Assembly (NCBI GenBank): GCA_907163375.1
Contig: CAJQUW010002197.1
Location: 534,501 to 598,500, forward strand
DNA: 64,000 bases
Source of the DNA: Prostheceraeus crozeri
Taxonomy: Eukaryota > Platyhelminthes > Polycladida > Euryleptidae
Reading direction: 5' to 3'
Below are positions 1 to 12,469 of the stretch, piece after piece. Position numbers and translations under genes: made by a program. Below the pieces are notes generated by a model. The model saw only the letters and a list, made by a program, of their open reading frames with translations. It was not told the DNA's origin and ran no database searches. Numbering within the stretch: the stretch's first letter is position 1; the number at the start of each line of letters is the position of its first letter.

Positions 1-1159
1 TGACTGCCGATAATGGTTTCAGTTCAACCTTTTCTCATATCTCACGCTAAAATCTTCAAGGCCCATATTCAAATAGTTATTGATATCTCTTGTTAACTTT
101 CACTTTTTCTGTTCTCAGGAACATCGATTGCGTGTTCTAAATAGAAAGAGAAATCTTGCACTTCCTTCTGTCGTGTTCGGAAGGGGTAAACTTGTCCTAG
201 AAGAGACTGACTGATCGGTGATAGTAGAAGTATTTTTAAAAAGTGAAACGCCAGTTTTGGAAGTGACATGTAAAGTGTTTGACTGTGTGGCGTCCCTAGC
301 TTCTATTCCAGGTAGGGAAAATGCTGTCAGATAGCGCCCATTGCTTCCCTATTAAAAGTTAAAACAAGGTAATCAGTTTCAGGGTTCAAATTCTCTTTCT
401 CGTATAATATGTGTGTTTAAGCCGGCAATTAAGTGTGCGTGCCTGCACAATTATGAATTTTAGTCAATGAATAATGTGTCACATGAATGACTAATCAAAT
501 TGTTCAAATGTTAGCATGAATAAATAGTTGTGTTGAGGGAAACGATTTGGAAAAAATAGGATTAAGACGGGTTGATCGAAGCAATGAAAGTGAATTGGGA
601 TCTTGAAATTGAATAGCTCTTCTGATGTCTCTAAGATACTCTGAATTGCGGTTCGTAAATTTCATGACTTTCCCGTTCAAGTCAATAAGTGGATATTATA
701 ACGCTGGCGGGTAGGAATAATTACTGAAAATGAAATTAGATAGACTAGATTCGGCTAGATCGCAGATCAATAAATCGACGGAAATGAACATAAAATACAG
801 TAGTCCCTATCTATAACGTCCACCTCTCTGCCAAGCAAATAAAGTCGTTATAGACTGGTGGTCGTTATTTGCTGGCAGACTTTTGGCTACCCTTTAACAT
901 GATATATGACATCAGTCCTATAGTAATATCCAATCATAAGCCTACGCGTGCTAACAAGTCCAACACAACATGATTGCACGAATGATACTAGCTTTTATAG
1001 CAGCTTCGGAGGCTGTAAAAGTGTCTATTCAAAGGGCCTATTGCGCAAAATTTAATGAAAATTTGGAAACTGTATAGAAATATAACAATAATGTGATACA
1101 CAAACATAAGTATGAAGCAGACATAAATCAATGAGAAAATTTAATGATGCACTGTATTA
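1..1159. other. Non-coding stretch with one possible transposon end
   Basis: I see no gene here. The only recognisable item is a transposon-like terminus at 798-886, listed separately. The rest is AT-rich sequence with no long open frame, no clear tandem repeat and no structured RNA that I can support. Confidence 0.5.
798..886 (+). mobile_element. Possible pogo/Tigger-like transposon end (fragment)
   Basis: A TA dinucleotide (796-797) is followed by CAGTAGTCCCTATCTATAAC and then two partly self-complementary segments: a gtccacc...gccaagcaaataa stretch and a gtcgttatagactggtggtcgttatttgctggc-like stretch. This resembles the ends of pogo/Tigger-type elements, which begin CAGT and carry repeated ATAACG blocks. 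No second terminus and no transposase lie nearby, so this is at best a solo end. The family assignment rests on memory of such termini. Confidence 0.35.
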
Positions 1160-1167
1160 AGTACTGT

Positions 1168-1771
1168 CACAGAATTAAATATTTTGTTTATCTGCTTCGG
1201 TTTGCTGGAAGTGTGATTAATACGAAACTGACGGCACATAGAGGAACCTATTAATTGGGCAAGAAGGAATTCCTAATACCTTACAGAGATAGGAAAAAAA
1301 GTCGTGCGTCGCTTGCGGAGTTCTACCAAAGTGCTTCGATTGCCAAAATTCTTTCAGATTCGAAGACTTCAGATCATTTCCCACAAGTTTTCTCCATAAT
1401 GTTGGCCCTTCCGATCATTATTAAAGAAAGTAGCAGGCGCACGAAAATGAGTTCACTTGATAATTTCACATCCTCTCCTCGGCATTGCTCACTGTATAGT
1501 GCATACATTGAATCGAAGCCAAGACAGGGATGTGTGTTTTGGTGTGTGCGAAGTGATACAGTATCACAGCACGCACGCATCTCTCACTGGCTCTGGTGTC
1601 CCCTGCTGACAGCTTATTGTTTGCCATTTCCAATAGCAAGCGATACACGAATTATCCATTCGAGAAGGAGCAAGTTGTCTAATTCCGTGATGTGCCATTT
1701 CGACATTAAGGTTGCATACATTTCTTTCTTTCTAGGAAACCGAAGCGCGCGCAGATGAATCTAATTCTGTG
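1168..1771 (+). mobile_element. Non-autonomous DNA transposon (MITE), CACAGAATTAG family, copy 1
   Basis: The element starts CACAGAATTA and ends CTAATTCTGTG, an 11-bp terminal inverted repeat shared with the copies at 32866-33387 and 43953-44474. It is flanked by agtactgt (1160-1167) and ggtactgt (1772-1779), an 8-bp target duplication with one mismatch. At 604 bp it is longer than the 522-bp copies, with extra sequence in the middle. It encodes no recognisable protein; the 167-codon open frame inside it is not conserved in the other copies. An 8-bp duplication is typical of hAT-type transposition, but the TIR lacks the usual CAG(A/G)G start, so the superfamily is open. Confidence 0.75.
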
Positions 1772-1779
1772 GGTACTGT

Positions 1780-2155
1780 ATATAGACATTATGCAAAACT
1801 TTAAGATACAGTTACCGGCACAATTATGTAAAATGAATTCAGATGTAGGCCTCATGTAGCCTTTTCGCTTCTAACAAGCTACAAGGGAAGATGAAGCCAG
1901 CAAATAGAGAGTGTCGAGACTCATGTAGTTGTCAGAGCCAAAAGTGAAGGATTAAAGTGCATAGCTGACAGCTGTTAGGAAATAAGATCATTGATGTGTG
2001 TCTGTTATTAATACATAAAGTTAGCGAAGCATCTACACGCATTTATCGTTCTCCCGCAATCTGCGGTCGAAATAAACAGGGATCAGAGAACAATTTGCGA
2101 AATTACTGAGGTCATAAGTCGCGTTAGACAGGAAGTCGTTATGCGCAGGTTGAAT
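1780..2155. other. Non-coding stretch
   Basis: Nothing recognisable lies between the MITE and the Tc1 element. Confidence 0.5.
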
Positions 2156-2157
2156 TA

Positions 2158-2370
2158 CAGTAGGCGCCACATTACTTGGGACACCTGAATTTTTGCAAAA
2201 ATTGTCATATGATATACTCTGACACCAATCGATTACAAAGAGGCTATTTCTACTTTATTGATGTGGACATTAGCTAGATTTATGCTTAGTCCAATGAGCG
2301 TTTTCAAAGGTCATGTTCATCAATTCAACACAACATTGTATTTCCTAAACGACAAATTACTTGGGACAAT
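2158..2370. repeat. Left terminal inverted repeat region of the Tc1 element
   Basis: It contains the outer repeat at 2158-2187 and the inner direct copy at 2351-2368. It pairs with 3633-3842 in inverted orientation. Confidence 0.85.
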
Positions 2371-2485
2371 ATGAGAACTATTTGATTTTCCAATGTACAC
2401 CCGTATTTAATGCTGAAATCTAACATTAATGGTTTCAAAATGCACAGAAAACAAATCAGGCTCACTGTTCAGACATTTAGCCAAA

Positions 2486-3454
2486 TCAAAACTTAGTATG
2501 TCCACCCTTAGCGTCGATCACTGCTTGCATTCTCTTGGGCATGCTGTCGATGAGTTTTGAAAGAGCATTAGGCAGTGTTGCATCGCGGTGCCAATGTTGT
2601 ATGATAGAGGAGATTAATTCGTGCTTCGTGGTTGTTGTTTTTGATGAAATCCGCCGCTTGATGATACCTCAGACATTCTCTATAGGGTTCAAATCCGGAG
2701 AGTTCCCAGGCCAATCCAATGTCACAATGTTGTTGCTTCGAAGAAACTCAGTTATTATCTTTTCTTTGTGGCATGGTGCCCCATCATGCATAAAGATGAC
2801 ATTTTCGTTGGGAAACCATGCACGGAGTTGAGGAAGTGCACGTGATTCCAGAACCTCCTGGTGCTGACAAGCGTTCATATTGCCTTCGACGATATGAAGC
2901 TTTCCTGGCCCTTTCGCACTGATAACTCCCCAGACCATCACTTTCGTCGGATGTTTTACTGTCTGTCTGCTCCTTCGTGCTCCTTTACATTCGAAGAGAC
3001 TTTCGTCGCTGAAGCAGATCTGCCTCCATTGTTCCACTGTCCACTCAGCATGCTTCTTTGCGAAGGACAATCGTTTGCGCATCATTGAAGGGGTAAGCTT
3101 TGGCACACGTCTAGGAACCACCGAGCGACAAAATGTCTTGAGTCGTCTTTGCACAGTCCTCAAGGAGACCTTAACACCGTCATTCTCCCATTCTCCATGG
3201 AGTTGATGAGCGTCATCAAGAGGATTTCGTCGTAAATTTTGAAGGAGAAGGCGGTTCTGTTTCTTAGTTGTCGATGATTTGCGTCCGCACTTGCCATGTC
3301 GTCGAGATTTAATTGTCGAAGACGTTTTCAACCGTGCCACAGATGATTTGCTCACTCCAACTCTTCTCGCTATTTCTCGAATAGACATTGTTTTCAGGTT
3401 CAGCAACGCTATAACTTCGGTTCTCTTTTCTGTTGATAGGTCTTGACCTGGCAT
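2486..3454 (-). pseudogene. Tc1 transposase (DD34E), one premature stop
   Basis: Transposases of this family bind the terminal repeats and cut and rejoin DNA at TA. The reading frame from the ATG at 3454 would give 322 residues to a TGA at 2486-2488, the normal Tc1 length. Residues about 5-60 form a paired-like helix-turn-helix (SIREIARRVGVSKSSVARL). The catalytic triad is visible: Asp in FSDESLF, Asp in FMHDGAPCH, and Glu in SPDLNPIEN, with 34 residues between the second Asp and the Glu. A TGA at 2669-2671 sits two codons after that Glu, where the family normally has Trp (reading on: GIIKRR). The frame then stays open to the end, so a single TGG-to-TGA change inactivates it. Confidence 0.9.
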
Positions 3455-3844
3455 TGTGCTTCACAGTGCACTGAATGATGAAATGTGGTTTGAACAAGTC
3501 TAGATGTGAAAATCTATGAATTAAAATTCATATTCAAACTCATATTTGATAAATTTCTATGACCGTGCCTTTTTACAACTTGCAGCGATCAGATATGATG
3601 TCTGACGCCCCCGAAGGAACGCAATAGATATCTGTCCCAAGTAATTTGTCGCGTGCTCATTTCACACTTTGCTTCTTCAAAAAGTTGTGAAACATGATAT
3701 CTTGGCGCCCATGTGCTGGTAATACATTCAACACTCATGAGAACAAATGTGCCTGAAATTGCTTCCAATGCATGTGCATCCAAGGAATTATGACCGAGAT
3801 ACTTAAAAAGTGAAGGTGTCCCAAGTAATATGGCGCCTACTGTA

Positions 3845-5318
3845 TATAGGAGATATAGTAATTTTGTATCTTTACCAAATTTTTTGGTCGTAATTGACAG
3901 GAAGTCGCTAAAAGCAGGGTTGTTAATGACAGGGACTACTGCATTCACATCTCTCTTGATAATAATACTATTGCACAAATGATGAGAGGCGAGTTAAATT
4001 TTGGGACAATATTTTGAGGCTGCAATAACATAAAAGGATTGGTCTATATACCGCAAGTCTTCTAATGCATCCCCCTGGTTCTACATTATTTTTGCTCTTA
4101 TCCGCATTCTATTGTAGGCTGTATTTGATTATCAGTAAAAATGCTCTACCTATATTTTATTATACTTCTTAGCCAAAAGTTTGAATTGTGAAAAATTGTG
4201 GCGACCATTATCTATTGTTAAGCTTTTGAAGGATATTTCCCTTTCTTGATGAACTGAACATGAGCGTATAACAAAATTTAAATGTTTTTTTAAATCACAT
4301 CACAGCCACATCAAGCTCGTTTCTACCGTTCACGCCCTTTTCAACCGATTATCACTAACCGGCTAACGAAAACATAATGAATTATTTTCTTGAGTTTGAC
4401 AATGGTTGAATCACAGTTTCTTGGTTATCCTATGCATGTATTTGGGGGAGATATAGCAAAAGAAGGTTACCCAATGCTGCTGACTATCCATGCTTTGGTT
4501 CCATTAGATGTCCGGGTTGTTTGCTGTTAGTGACTAGTGAGTGCTCATTTAACCTGTATTCATTAAATTATCACAAATTTGTTCATGACAGTAAATGTGC
4601 TTTTTAATAACTTCCTAATTGACCTGTTGTTATGGCAACAATTATCATTCAGTTGATCACTCCGACGTCAACCTTTTTTATGTTCTTAGAAGTCTGTGTG
4701 ACGTGATTCTATACCTTTAGAAAGTACTTTCTTTGATGCACTTGCTAATTCATTTTCTGATCTCCCACAGGAGGACTATTAATTGTCATTTTTCCAAGAT
4801 AGACTCATTTCGCATAAGCAACTACTGATAGATCATAATGATGATTATATAACTTCAGGTGATCACGTAACTGCAGCTTACGTTCTCATTTACATCTGAT
4901 AGTAGTTGACTAATACTTTAACTAATTAACTCCTGATAAATTCAGAATGATGCCTCACATAAATCCTTGAGCATCTAAATGTACTTTTAAGATTCATTTT
5001 AGTATTCTTCTTGAATTGTGTTTTTTGTATTAAGATGATACAGGATAGGCCTTCACAAGTGTACATGTGGATACCTATTTCAGAGTATTCAGAGGCACGT
5101 GAAACCAGCATTCCCATACCTAATATCCGACATTTTATTAGATTGCACGTGGTACTGTAGTTTGAGATAATAATGATAATGTTATATTTGTCATTCACAA
5201 AGAAAAAAAGTTACGCATCGAATACATAGAAACATGAATTTGACAAATATTTGCCCTTTAAGGTCGAGCAGTGCTTTAACGTAGAATAACGTACGACTCA
5301 CAAATTAGTGTTATAAAT
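3845..5318. other. Non-coding stretch
   Basis: No gene, tandem repeat or transposon end is recognisable. Part of 4926-5318 may be the 3' untranslated region of the LINE at 5319-7190, which reads leftward, but I cannot place its 3' end. Confidence 0.4.
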
Positions 5319-7190
5319 TTACCATATATCATTTCTTTCAAAATAAGAAGAGACACTTCGTTTGAAACCACACATCGATGAAACATTCCTCTCAGAAGAC
5401 GTCATACGGTTCCAGTGATAAACAGTATTGATTGTGAAAAATCTGCTGCGGTACTTGTGCTTACACAAACGAGTTAACATTAGATTATGTGAAAATCTTC
5501 GCTTAGAAACATCAAACAACTCATCAGCTTGCAAACCATTTAAATCATTAACAATTTTGTACATGAAAATCAAACTGTAGCGAAGTCGCCTAGCAGACAA
5601 GCTAAGAATACCCAAATTCAATAACTTTGATCTGTAGTTCAAACGTTGTAACTGAGGTAAAAAATTACAAAATCGCTTTTGAACAGTTTCAATTTGATTT
5701 GAAAGTTTGTCGATGTTAGGATGCCAAAATGGAACGGACAAATGTCTTGTACATGATCAGAAGAATGTGAGGATCACGAGAGCGAATAGACCTCTTTATA
5801 AGGCCCAAAGTCCTATTAGATTTCATGACCATTTCATGAATATGTTCTTTGAACTTAAGAGATGTAGATAGGGTGATGCCTAAGTCGTTCACAATACCAG
5901 CTTTGTTGATTAATTGACTATCGATCTGATAATTGAATTGAGGATTATTACATCCAAAATGAATCACATTGCATTTCTTTAAATTCAGCGACAATCCATT
6001 TGAAGAAGCCCATATAGAAATACCATCAATATCTTGCTGTAGTAAATGCTTGGAGTTGGATACCTTTTGCATACTCAAGATAAGTTTGACATCATCCGCA
6101 TACTTGATTATTAGACTATTTTTGATATGGCTATCAATATCATCAATAAAAAATGTAAATAAGATAGGGCCCAAGACTGTTCCTTGAATCACACCACTTC
6201 TAATCATCACAGGAGAAGAACACTTATCGCCAATACGCACCACTTGAGTTCTGTTCGTAAAATAGTCGGACAACCAATTAAACAAATTTCCTCTGATACC
6301 ATAGATCCACAGCTTCTTCAATAGTAAGTGATGCTGGATACGATCAAACGCTTTGGCGAAGTCAAATAAGGCAACGTCGACGATGTTACCTCTATCCAAT
6401 TCTTTCGTTAAGAAATCATGGAACATGATGCCAGCTGTATCAGCAGATTTTCCGGGAATAAATCCATGCTGTGATCTGGGAAACCGTCCATTTCTATAAA
6501 ATAAATCTAATAATGACTTATACACCACTCTTTCCAAAACCCGACATACTGTACTAGAGACGCCAACTGGACGATAGTTGTGACACAAATTCTTCGGACC
6601 CGATTTATGTATAGGTGTTATGATAATCTCACGCCAACCGTTTGGAATAGAAGCGGATGACAACACAAGTGAAAAGAGGATTGCCAACTTCTCTGATAGG
6701 AATCGACCACCTTTCTTTAAAACAAAATAGCATAGTCCTTCATTATCAGTTGATTGAGAATTCGGTAAGTTACAAATAATTTCATAAACAGCATCAAAAT
6801 CAAAATTTATATTGTCAAGTATAGCATTACCATTATAAACCAAATTATCTTGACATGCATTTGTGGAGTTGGACATATTAAAGTTCGATGAAAAATACTC
6901 ATTAAAGCGATTGGCAATGGATTGAGGATCATTTAAAACTTCACCACCGATAATGAACTGATTGGCTGACTCAAACTTAATTTACTTCGAACATATTTCC
7001 AAAATGGCTTGTTACCAGAACCATTACGGATCCCATAACAAATTTTGCGCTCTTTATCAGCAACACTCTTTTCTACAGCAAGGTGTACATCATGTTGAGC
7101 TTGTTGATATCCCCACTGATTATGCGGATTAGGATCTCGTTTATAAGATGAATACACTCGTCGAAGTTCACGGTATGCAGAGATCTATCA
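5319..7190 (-). mobile_element. 5'-truncated non-LTR retrotransposon (CR1/Jockey-like LINE)
   Basis: This minus-strand LINE remnant keeps the region between endonuclease and reverse transcriptase (7157-6933, motif KPFWKYVRSKLS), the whole reverse transcriptase core and the C-terminal region down to a stop at 5319-5321. The APE endonuclease is absent, and homology begins near 7190. Truncation at the 5' end is the usual outcome of target-primed reverse transcription. The frame changes twice, near 6950 and near 5735. The clade is judged only from motif style. Confidence 0.85.
5319..7190 (-). pseudogene. LINE ORF2 reverse transcriptase, truncated and frameshifted
   Basis: Within 6876-5716 (386 codons) the motifs appear in order: PNGWREIIITPIHKSG, NYRPVGVSSTVCRVLERVV, QHGFIPGKS, motif A DFAKAFDRI with its catalytic Asp, SGVIQGTVLGPILF, and the YADD box in IKYADDVKL. 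The downstream part, 5741-5319, continues the C-terminal domain in another frame (PFWHPNIDKLSNQ..., ending NDIW). The upstream part, 7157-6933, lies in a third frame. The enzyme would copy LINE RNA into DNA at a nick. As it stands it cannot be one protein, because of two frameshifts and loss of the endonuclease. Confidence 0.85.
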
Positions 7191-7346
7191 TAGAAACCGT
7201 TCCATTATAGCTTTTCACATATTAAAGTCCTTCGATCGGCGAATTTAGCATTTGCATGCATGATTCGGGATTATACATGTACTGTTTTTAATCGTTTTAA
7301 TGTATCTTTTGAAAAGTTGCTCGGTGGTACAACTACATGCATATGG

Positions 7347-7590
7347 ACAATGTAAACAGAATAATTAAATATTGAGTTGCATCCTCAGTTGAAAAATGGG
7401 AACAGACCTGAATAGCTGCCAATTCATTCAACATCAGGAATCATCAGCAGGCCTAGATCAGCATTCCTCAACATCAACATAACTCTCTTTTTAAAGTTGC
7501 AGCCATGCCCGTGTCAACTTGAGATTTGCAATTAGCAAGTTAGTGAAATTTCAACGGGCATTCATTAAATATCACTTTAGATTTAGCAGC
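7347..7590. repeat. Interspersed repeat family D, copy 1
   Basis: About 240 bp beginning ACAATGTAAACAGAATAATT and including CATCAGGAATCATCAGCAGG is repeated with roughly 85-90 percent identity (by eye) at 41203-41440. A shorter, rearranged copy lies at 41503-41645. No coding capacity and no clear terminal repeats are visible, so the class is unknown. Confidence 0.7.
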
Positions 7591-9449
7591 TTCATGATAC
7601 AGAGGGTGGACAAAGAGATTAGAAATCCGTCATTCCGATCTTTCTTTTGAGTTTAGCTTCATAAAACAGGTGGCACATCGGATAAGCCGCAAATCTTGTA
7701 ATATCAGAAGTACAGCACATTAGTTTCAATAGGAGTTGGCACACAGAGTAGGTCATAAGCCGTCAGCCGTGTCATATTCCGCTTGATCATTTTGTTCAAA
7801 TTACTTATTCAATGTTCGTACAGCACATTATCTATAGGATTCTTACGTAAGTCATTAATTTGTGCATTGAAAGTATCATTAGTCGTTGTGATTGTGATGT
7901 ACGAGTATCTTGGAATAACTTATCAAAAAGAGCACTGACAATGTTGCGATCGGTTGAACTGTTCCACTATTCACACCAGTAAAAGACGAATACTTTTTTC
8001 AATGTAAAATTTTGCACATTGCCATTTACAAGTAAACTTGTCATACAGTAAACTGTCAATGCATCTCACCTCATCATTATGGTCTCAAAACAAAAAGAAA
8101 TCATGATAGTTTTATTTATCTTTTTATTCTATAAGTTTACATTTTTACATAGCTTCCATTCAACAGAACATCCTGCAAAATAAATCGACATAATTGAAAA
8201 CTGTTTTGATGTGTAAAATATTGTACGTGGAATGTCGAATACATTTTAATTATATTAGTCGGTGCCGACTATATTCCTAGGTAGTATTTACAGCTTTAGC
8301 GTCAGTTTCTCAAACCTAGTAAAGAGAGATATCTATGTCATACATACTAATCACCGCGATCTGAATTTGGTGGAAAAAGATTGCGTATTTCAAAAAAACC
8401 ATTGCTGAAAACAAATTTTGTAATTGGCATTGTTTTATCATATTTTTGAAATTTTTGTTATTTAAGTGAATTTTAATTGAAAAAAAAACGATTTAATTTT
8501 AAAATTTTAAGTGAATCCTTGCGCTGATACCGTTGTTTGAATTGTTTCTGTAAATCTTGAATAGCAATTTTTAATTTTTCCGAGTTATTACATATTTTCA
8601 TTGGTCATAATTCAAGCCATTTTCAATACAGTTCATATTTTTAGATAAGTTACTTCATTTGTCTTAGTGACCTCAGGGATTTTAATTAATTGATGAACCA
8701 AGCATATTCTACAGCAATCTGTTTTAAATGAATTCAAATCACAGAACACTACGAAAAACATTGCTGGAGTGGTTGATGCCTGATGACAGTGATACTCACT
8801 GAGAGATGATTTGAAGTTAAACATTGCTCTCCTGGGTGTTCAAATTACGAGTCAGTGTTTCTTAGTTTTTGTTCATTTCTCCACTTATCTCATAGAAATT
8901 TCAAACCCTTTAGATATGCGATCTTTCAGATTCCGATCACGGCATCATTGAATTAACTGATATCAGACAGTTTTCGGAGTTTGAGTTGATGAAATTGCGT
9001 GCATTCAACAGAGAAATCAGTGGTTGAGGATAATATATTCCACAACACGACAACTGCGCGATTCTGACATGTAATTCATATGAAATTTTCCTCTAGAGAT
9101 CTGGTAACGGCAGTTGTCGGCAACCCTGCGCATTCCATCAATCTCATCGCACTTATCATATTCCTGATTCACTTGATTAGTCCGTTAACGCATGATTTAA
9201 CACCATATGATTCGAAGAGTACATATATCATGTCGAATAATGTTCACACTTCTGAAGTAGACTATGATTTATGTATATTTTCATTGTACATGTACATGAA
9301 CACAGAAGATGTTTCGATCGGGCTACAACATTAAAGAGCTGAATAAGCGGTAGTGTGATCAATTAGCCGGACGGTTTTCTAAGACTAGCTCGCTGCGGCT
9401 GCTGGTCATTGCAAAGCTAGTTTTCTAGTAGCAAAGGTATTCAAATTAG
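7591..9449. other. Non-coding stretch
   Basis: AT-rich, with homopolymer-rich segments around 8380-8520. No gene, tandem array or transposon end is recognisable. Confidence 0.5.
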
Positions 9450-9885
9450 GTCGGTCCCTTCAAACGACAACTCACCAATAGACCGGTGCTTTCCAGAGGC
9501 AACCCTTCGATTGGATGGCACTTTCAAGCGACAACTCACCAAAAGGGTGCTTTCAAGAGATAACTCTTCAATAGGATGGCACTTTCAAGCGACAACTCAC
9601 CAAATGGATGCTTTCAAGAGATAACTCGCCAATAGGATGGCACTTTGAAAGAAAACTCACTAAAAGGGTACTTTCAAGAGATAACTCGCCAATAGGATGG
9701 CACTTTGAAAGAAAACTCACTAAAAGGGTACTTTCACGAGATAACTCGCCAATAGGATGGCACTTGCAGTAGATAACTCGCCAATAGGCCGGTGTTTCAA
9801 GCGACAACTTACCAGCAGGTCGGTTCTATCAAGTCACAACTCTCCGGCAGTCGTTTCTGATTGGCGACTGACCATCAATGGGCCG
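9450..9885. repeat. Minisatellite with 30-bp units paired into 60-bp units
   Basis: The array is built on a roughly 30-bp unit of the type caAtaGGatgGcactttcaa-gataactcgc. In the centre (9541-9780) two diverged 30-mers alternate, so the clean period is 60 bp; 9601-9660, 9661-9720 and the start of 9721-9780 are nearly identical. The outer units are more diverged. Because 60 is divisible by 3, the array leaves an open frame encoding a 20-residue repeat on the minus strand (KCHPIGELS...). I regard that frame as a by-product. Confidence 0.85.
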
Positions 9886-10147
9886 GAACTTATATACTAT
9901 GATTAGATATGATACTTATAAATCAATTTATCGAATATCGATGTCAGTGAGATATGTATTTAGCATCATATAGCAAGTTTCTATCATAAGGCTAATAAGC
10001 CATACTAATAAGCTGAAATGTAAATTCTTCCAAAATTTGTCAGGTATTTGGCAAGGGATTTAGTTATTTAGAAGTTTTATAGATGGACCATGCACACTAA
10101 ATACAAGGTTTATTGAACAGCAGTTTCTTAATACTTCTAGATTGCGC

Positions 10148-10240
10148 CTCCCTCTAGTAGACCACCTCCTGTAATAGACCGCCACCCGAGAGAGGGCTGA
10201 AGAATAGGCCGCCATGGTGGTCTATTACAGGTCTTACGGT
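10148..10240. repeat. Short imperfect inverted repeat, likely MITE remnant
   Basis: CCTGTAATAGACCGCCACC (10168-10186) is complementary to GGTGGTCTATTACAGG (10216-10231). A related unit, CTAGTAGACCACC, precedes it at 10154-10166. The right edge ends in a TTACGGTATT-like sequence. This iterated TAGACC/GGTCTA design is common in degraded DNA transposon ends. No element of defined length can be traced. Confidence 0.5.
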
Positions 10241-12469
10241 ATTTTATCTTTGTAGTGCTGCTACAAGTAGCAAGGTCAACTGTGCTGTACCTTTAATTTC
10301 ATGTGAATCTGATCAATATTAAAGAAATTGATGAGGGGCAGATTGCCCTGGGAATGTCGATGCACTTTTGGGCTTGGCACGGATAAAGTTATGAACCAAA
10401 CAGACACTGCCTTATCAATCGTGACCGAACAACTCAGAGGCATGTGCGCCTATTTATAGCACAGAGTGAAACTCCAACAATTTCTCCTTCAAGTATGTAA
10501 TATGTATTTTATCAGCTAAGCAGAAGACGTTTGGTAGAGGAATTGTTGCCATATTTACGTTCTGTTCTGACGGAATGCGGGATTGTCTTGTCACGTGTCA
10601 CAAATCGACTAGATTGCAAGTGCATTTGATGAAAATAAGGGTTTGATTCCATAACGTATCTTCCCGCATAGACTTAGTACTTGCACATTTAATATCAACG
10701 AACTTTTAAATAAAGTAATAAAACACTCAGCTGTATGTTTATCGTAATTCAAATAGACTGTATTCGTGGTATTGGCAGGTGAACATTCAATTTACAGAAT
10801 AGAAACGTCGATATCGTTGCCTATTGGTTGACATGACCAGTCATTTTCAGGTAAAAATTGCATGTCATTAGTTGCCCACATCTGCATGTACATGATGCAT
10901 CAGATAATTTTCTTGTCTCTCTCTCATTCACTAGAAAGCCAGTTATATCCTTATTTGAATAATCAGTGATATGTAGGTAGACGGCAATGCAACCAACGAT
11001 GCTTGCTTTGGGGCAATTGAAAATGAGTTTATCATAGTTGGCAGAACCTCCCCCCCTCCCCCAAATTCTCACGTTCTAATCCAACTGCCAAAGCACTGTC
11101 TGCTTTGCTCTGGCTTAATGCAATAGAAATTTGACAATAAAACAAAGGGGAGTTGCTTTTTTTGCTTTATCACTTTGTTAGCCACTTGTGTTATCTGACA
11201 GAGATCTGCGAATTTGACTCTGCAAAATGATCAGCTCAAATTGCTTATGAAAGCGTTTATATGAGAAGTCAATGAACTTTACATTACAAACCGCAAATTA
11301 TTTTAGGATAGAGAAAACTTCATATGCAAAAATTCGTCGTCGTTTGATCGATTAATGGCGTCTGAAGAATGGACATATGAACGCCAGTTAACACGATGAG
11401 GTTAAAAAGAAGTGTAGGAGTAGCAGAGATCAGCTGTGATCTGGCCTCTTTTACTTCAAAAGTCAATGATTTTCCGCTAAGGAAGTACAGCATTCATTCT
11501 TCAGATGTGTCTCAACCGCTGGCGACAGGACTGACTGCTTTTACTTTCCTCTTCTCAAACAAACCATTTTCTCTTGTCCGTATTAGAAAGAAAATCGGAC
11601 AAGCTGTGATTGTTTTTACGATCAACATTCCTATCCTATTTTCAATAGAAAGCTCACGAGTTACAATGTGTTTTGAATTCCCTTTTGATACAACCCGACT
11701 GTCGAAATATTCTTCGACACATCAAACACATCCCTGAGAAATTAATTATTAATGACAGTAGATCGGCATCAGCCAACATAAAGATGATAGTAAATGAAGT
11801 CAAGAAGACGGTGGATGCTTTAGTCGTGACGCCAACAAGACCACGTGACAGCTGTTCAAGAACAGTACAAAGTTCGTCAGGACAGGATTAGATCGAAAGG
11901 TGGATATCAACTGCATTCAATGTTTGTGGTCTTGAGACAGCTTCAAAGTAGGCCTTTCCTTCACGAATTGTGGCTATTAGGCATCATATGCTGCTGATAA
12001 CGCCTCAGTTACTTAAATTCCAATTTGGCTTTCCCTTGGTCAGTTTTATCACAACTTAATTTTAGGACCATTTTGTAAAATGGCCATTTGACCTGGGACC
12101 AAATACTTGATCTGCCTGACTCTGCAAAAATGATAAAAATGATTTAGCTATCAGGTAGCAGGACTTAGAAAATCAGATGTATCTTCAATAAATAAATAAT
12201 TTCAGACTATGAATGATAGTACCTGTTCATAATCGGAGCATGCGCTTATGCTTAGTTATGACCCTTCCATTTTTAAAGAAGAATTGCTCTTGTAAGTCGT
12301 GATAGTTATAGCATCAATTCTCCTCGAACAGTTATCACTTCTGAATCTTGCAGTTTTTTTTGTCGATGAATGACCGAATTCGTGCGAAGTCACTCCGCGT
12401 TAAAGTTCATGTTCCAAAAACATTTTTTTTATAATTGCATGACTTGACATCCTTACTTTTTGTTTCACA
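10241..12469. other. Non-coding stretch
   Basis: No gene is supported. The longest open frame (11396-11737) has no recognisable domain and no splice-supported continuation. A short C-run lies at 11050-11062. The 5' part of the Penelope-like element may begin in the last few hundred bases, but I cannot show it. Confidence 0.45.

Larger units (their letters stand above)
2158..3842 (-). mobile_element. Tc1-family transposon with IR/DR-type ends
   Basis: A 1685-bp element is flanked by TA dinucleotides (2156-2157 and 3843-3844). Its outer ends CAGTAGGCGCCA and TGGCGCCTACTG are inverted repeats. Inside each end, about 193 bp in, the core ATTACTTGGGACA recurs (2351-2368 on the left, 3633-3650 on the right), so each terminus carries two transposase-binding-like sites. 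This IR/DR layout is known from Tc1-like elements such as Sleeping Beauty. The element carries one transposase gene on the minus strand with a single in-frame stop. High symmetry of the ends suggests a moderately young insertion. Confidence 0.93.

Noticed and set aside
1255-1758. 167-codon open frame
   Set aside because: It lies inside a MITE, and the other copies of that MITE do not keep the frame.
3589-3978. 129-codon minus-strand open frame at the edge of the Tc1 element
   Set aside because: It crosses the right TIR and the TA junction of the transposon, so it cannot be an ancestral gene, and it has no domain.
9568-9807. Minus-strand open frame with a 20-residue repeat
   Set aside because: It lies entirely in the 60-bp minisatellite; the open frame follows from the repeat length being divisible by 3.
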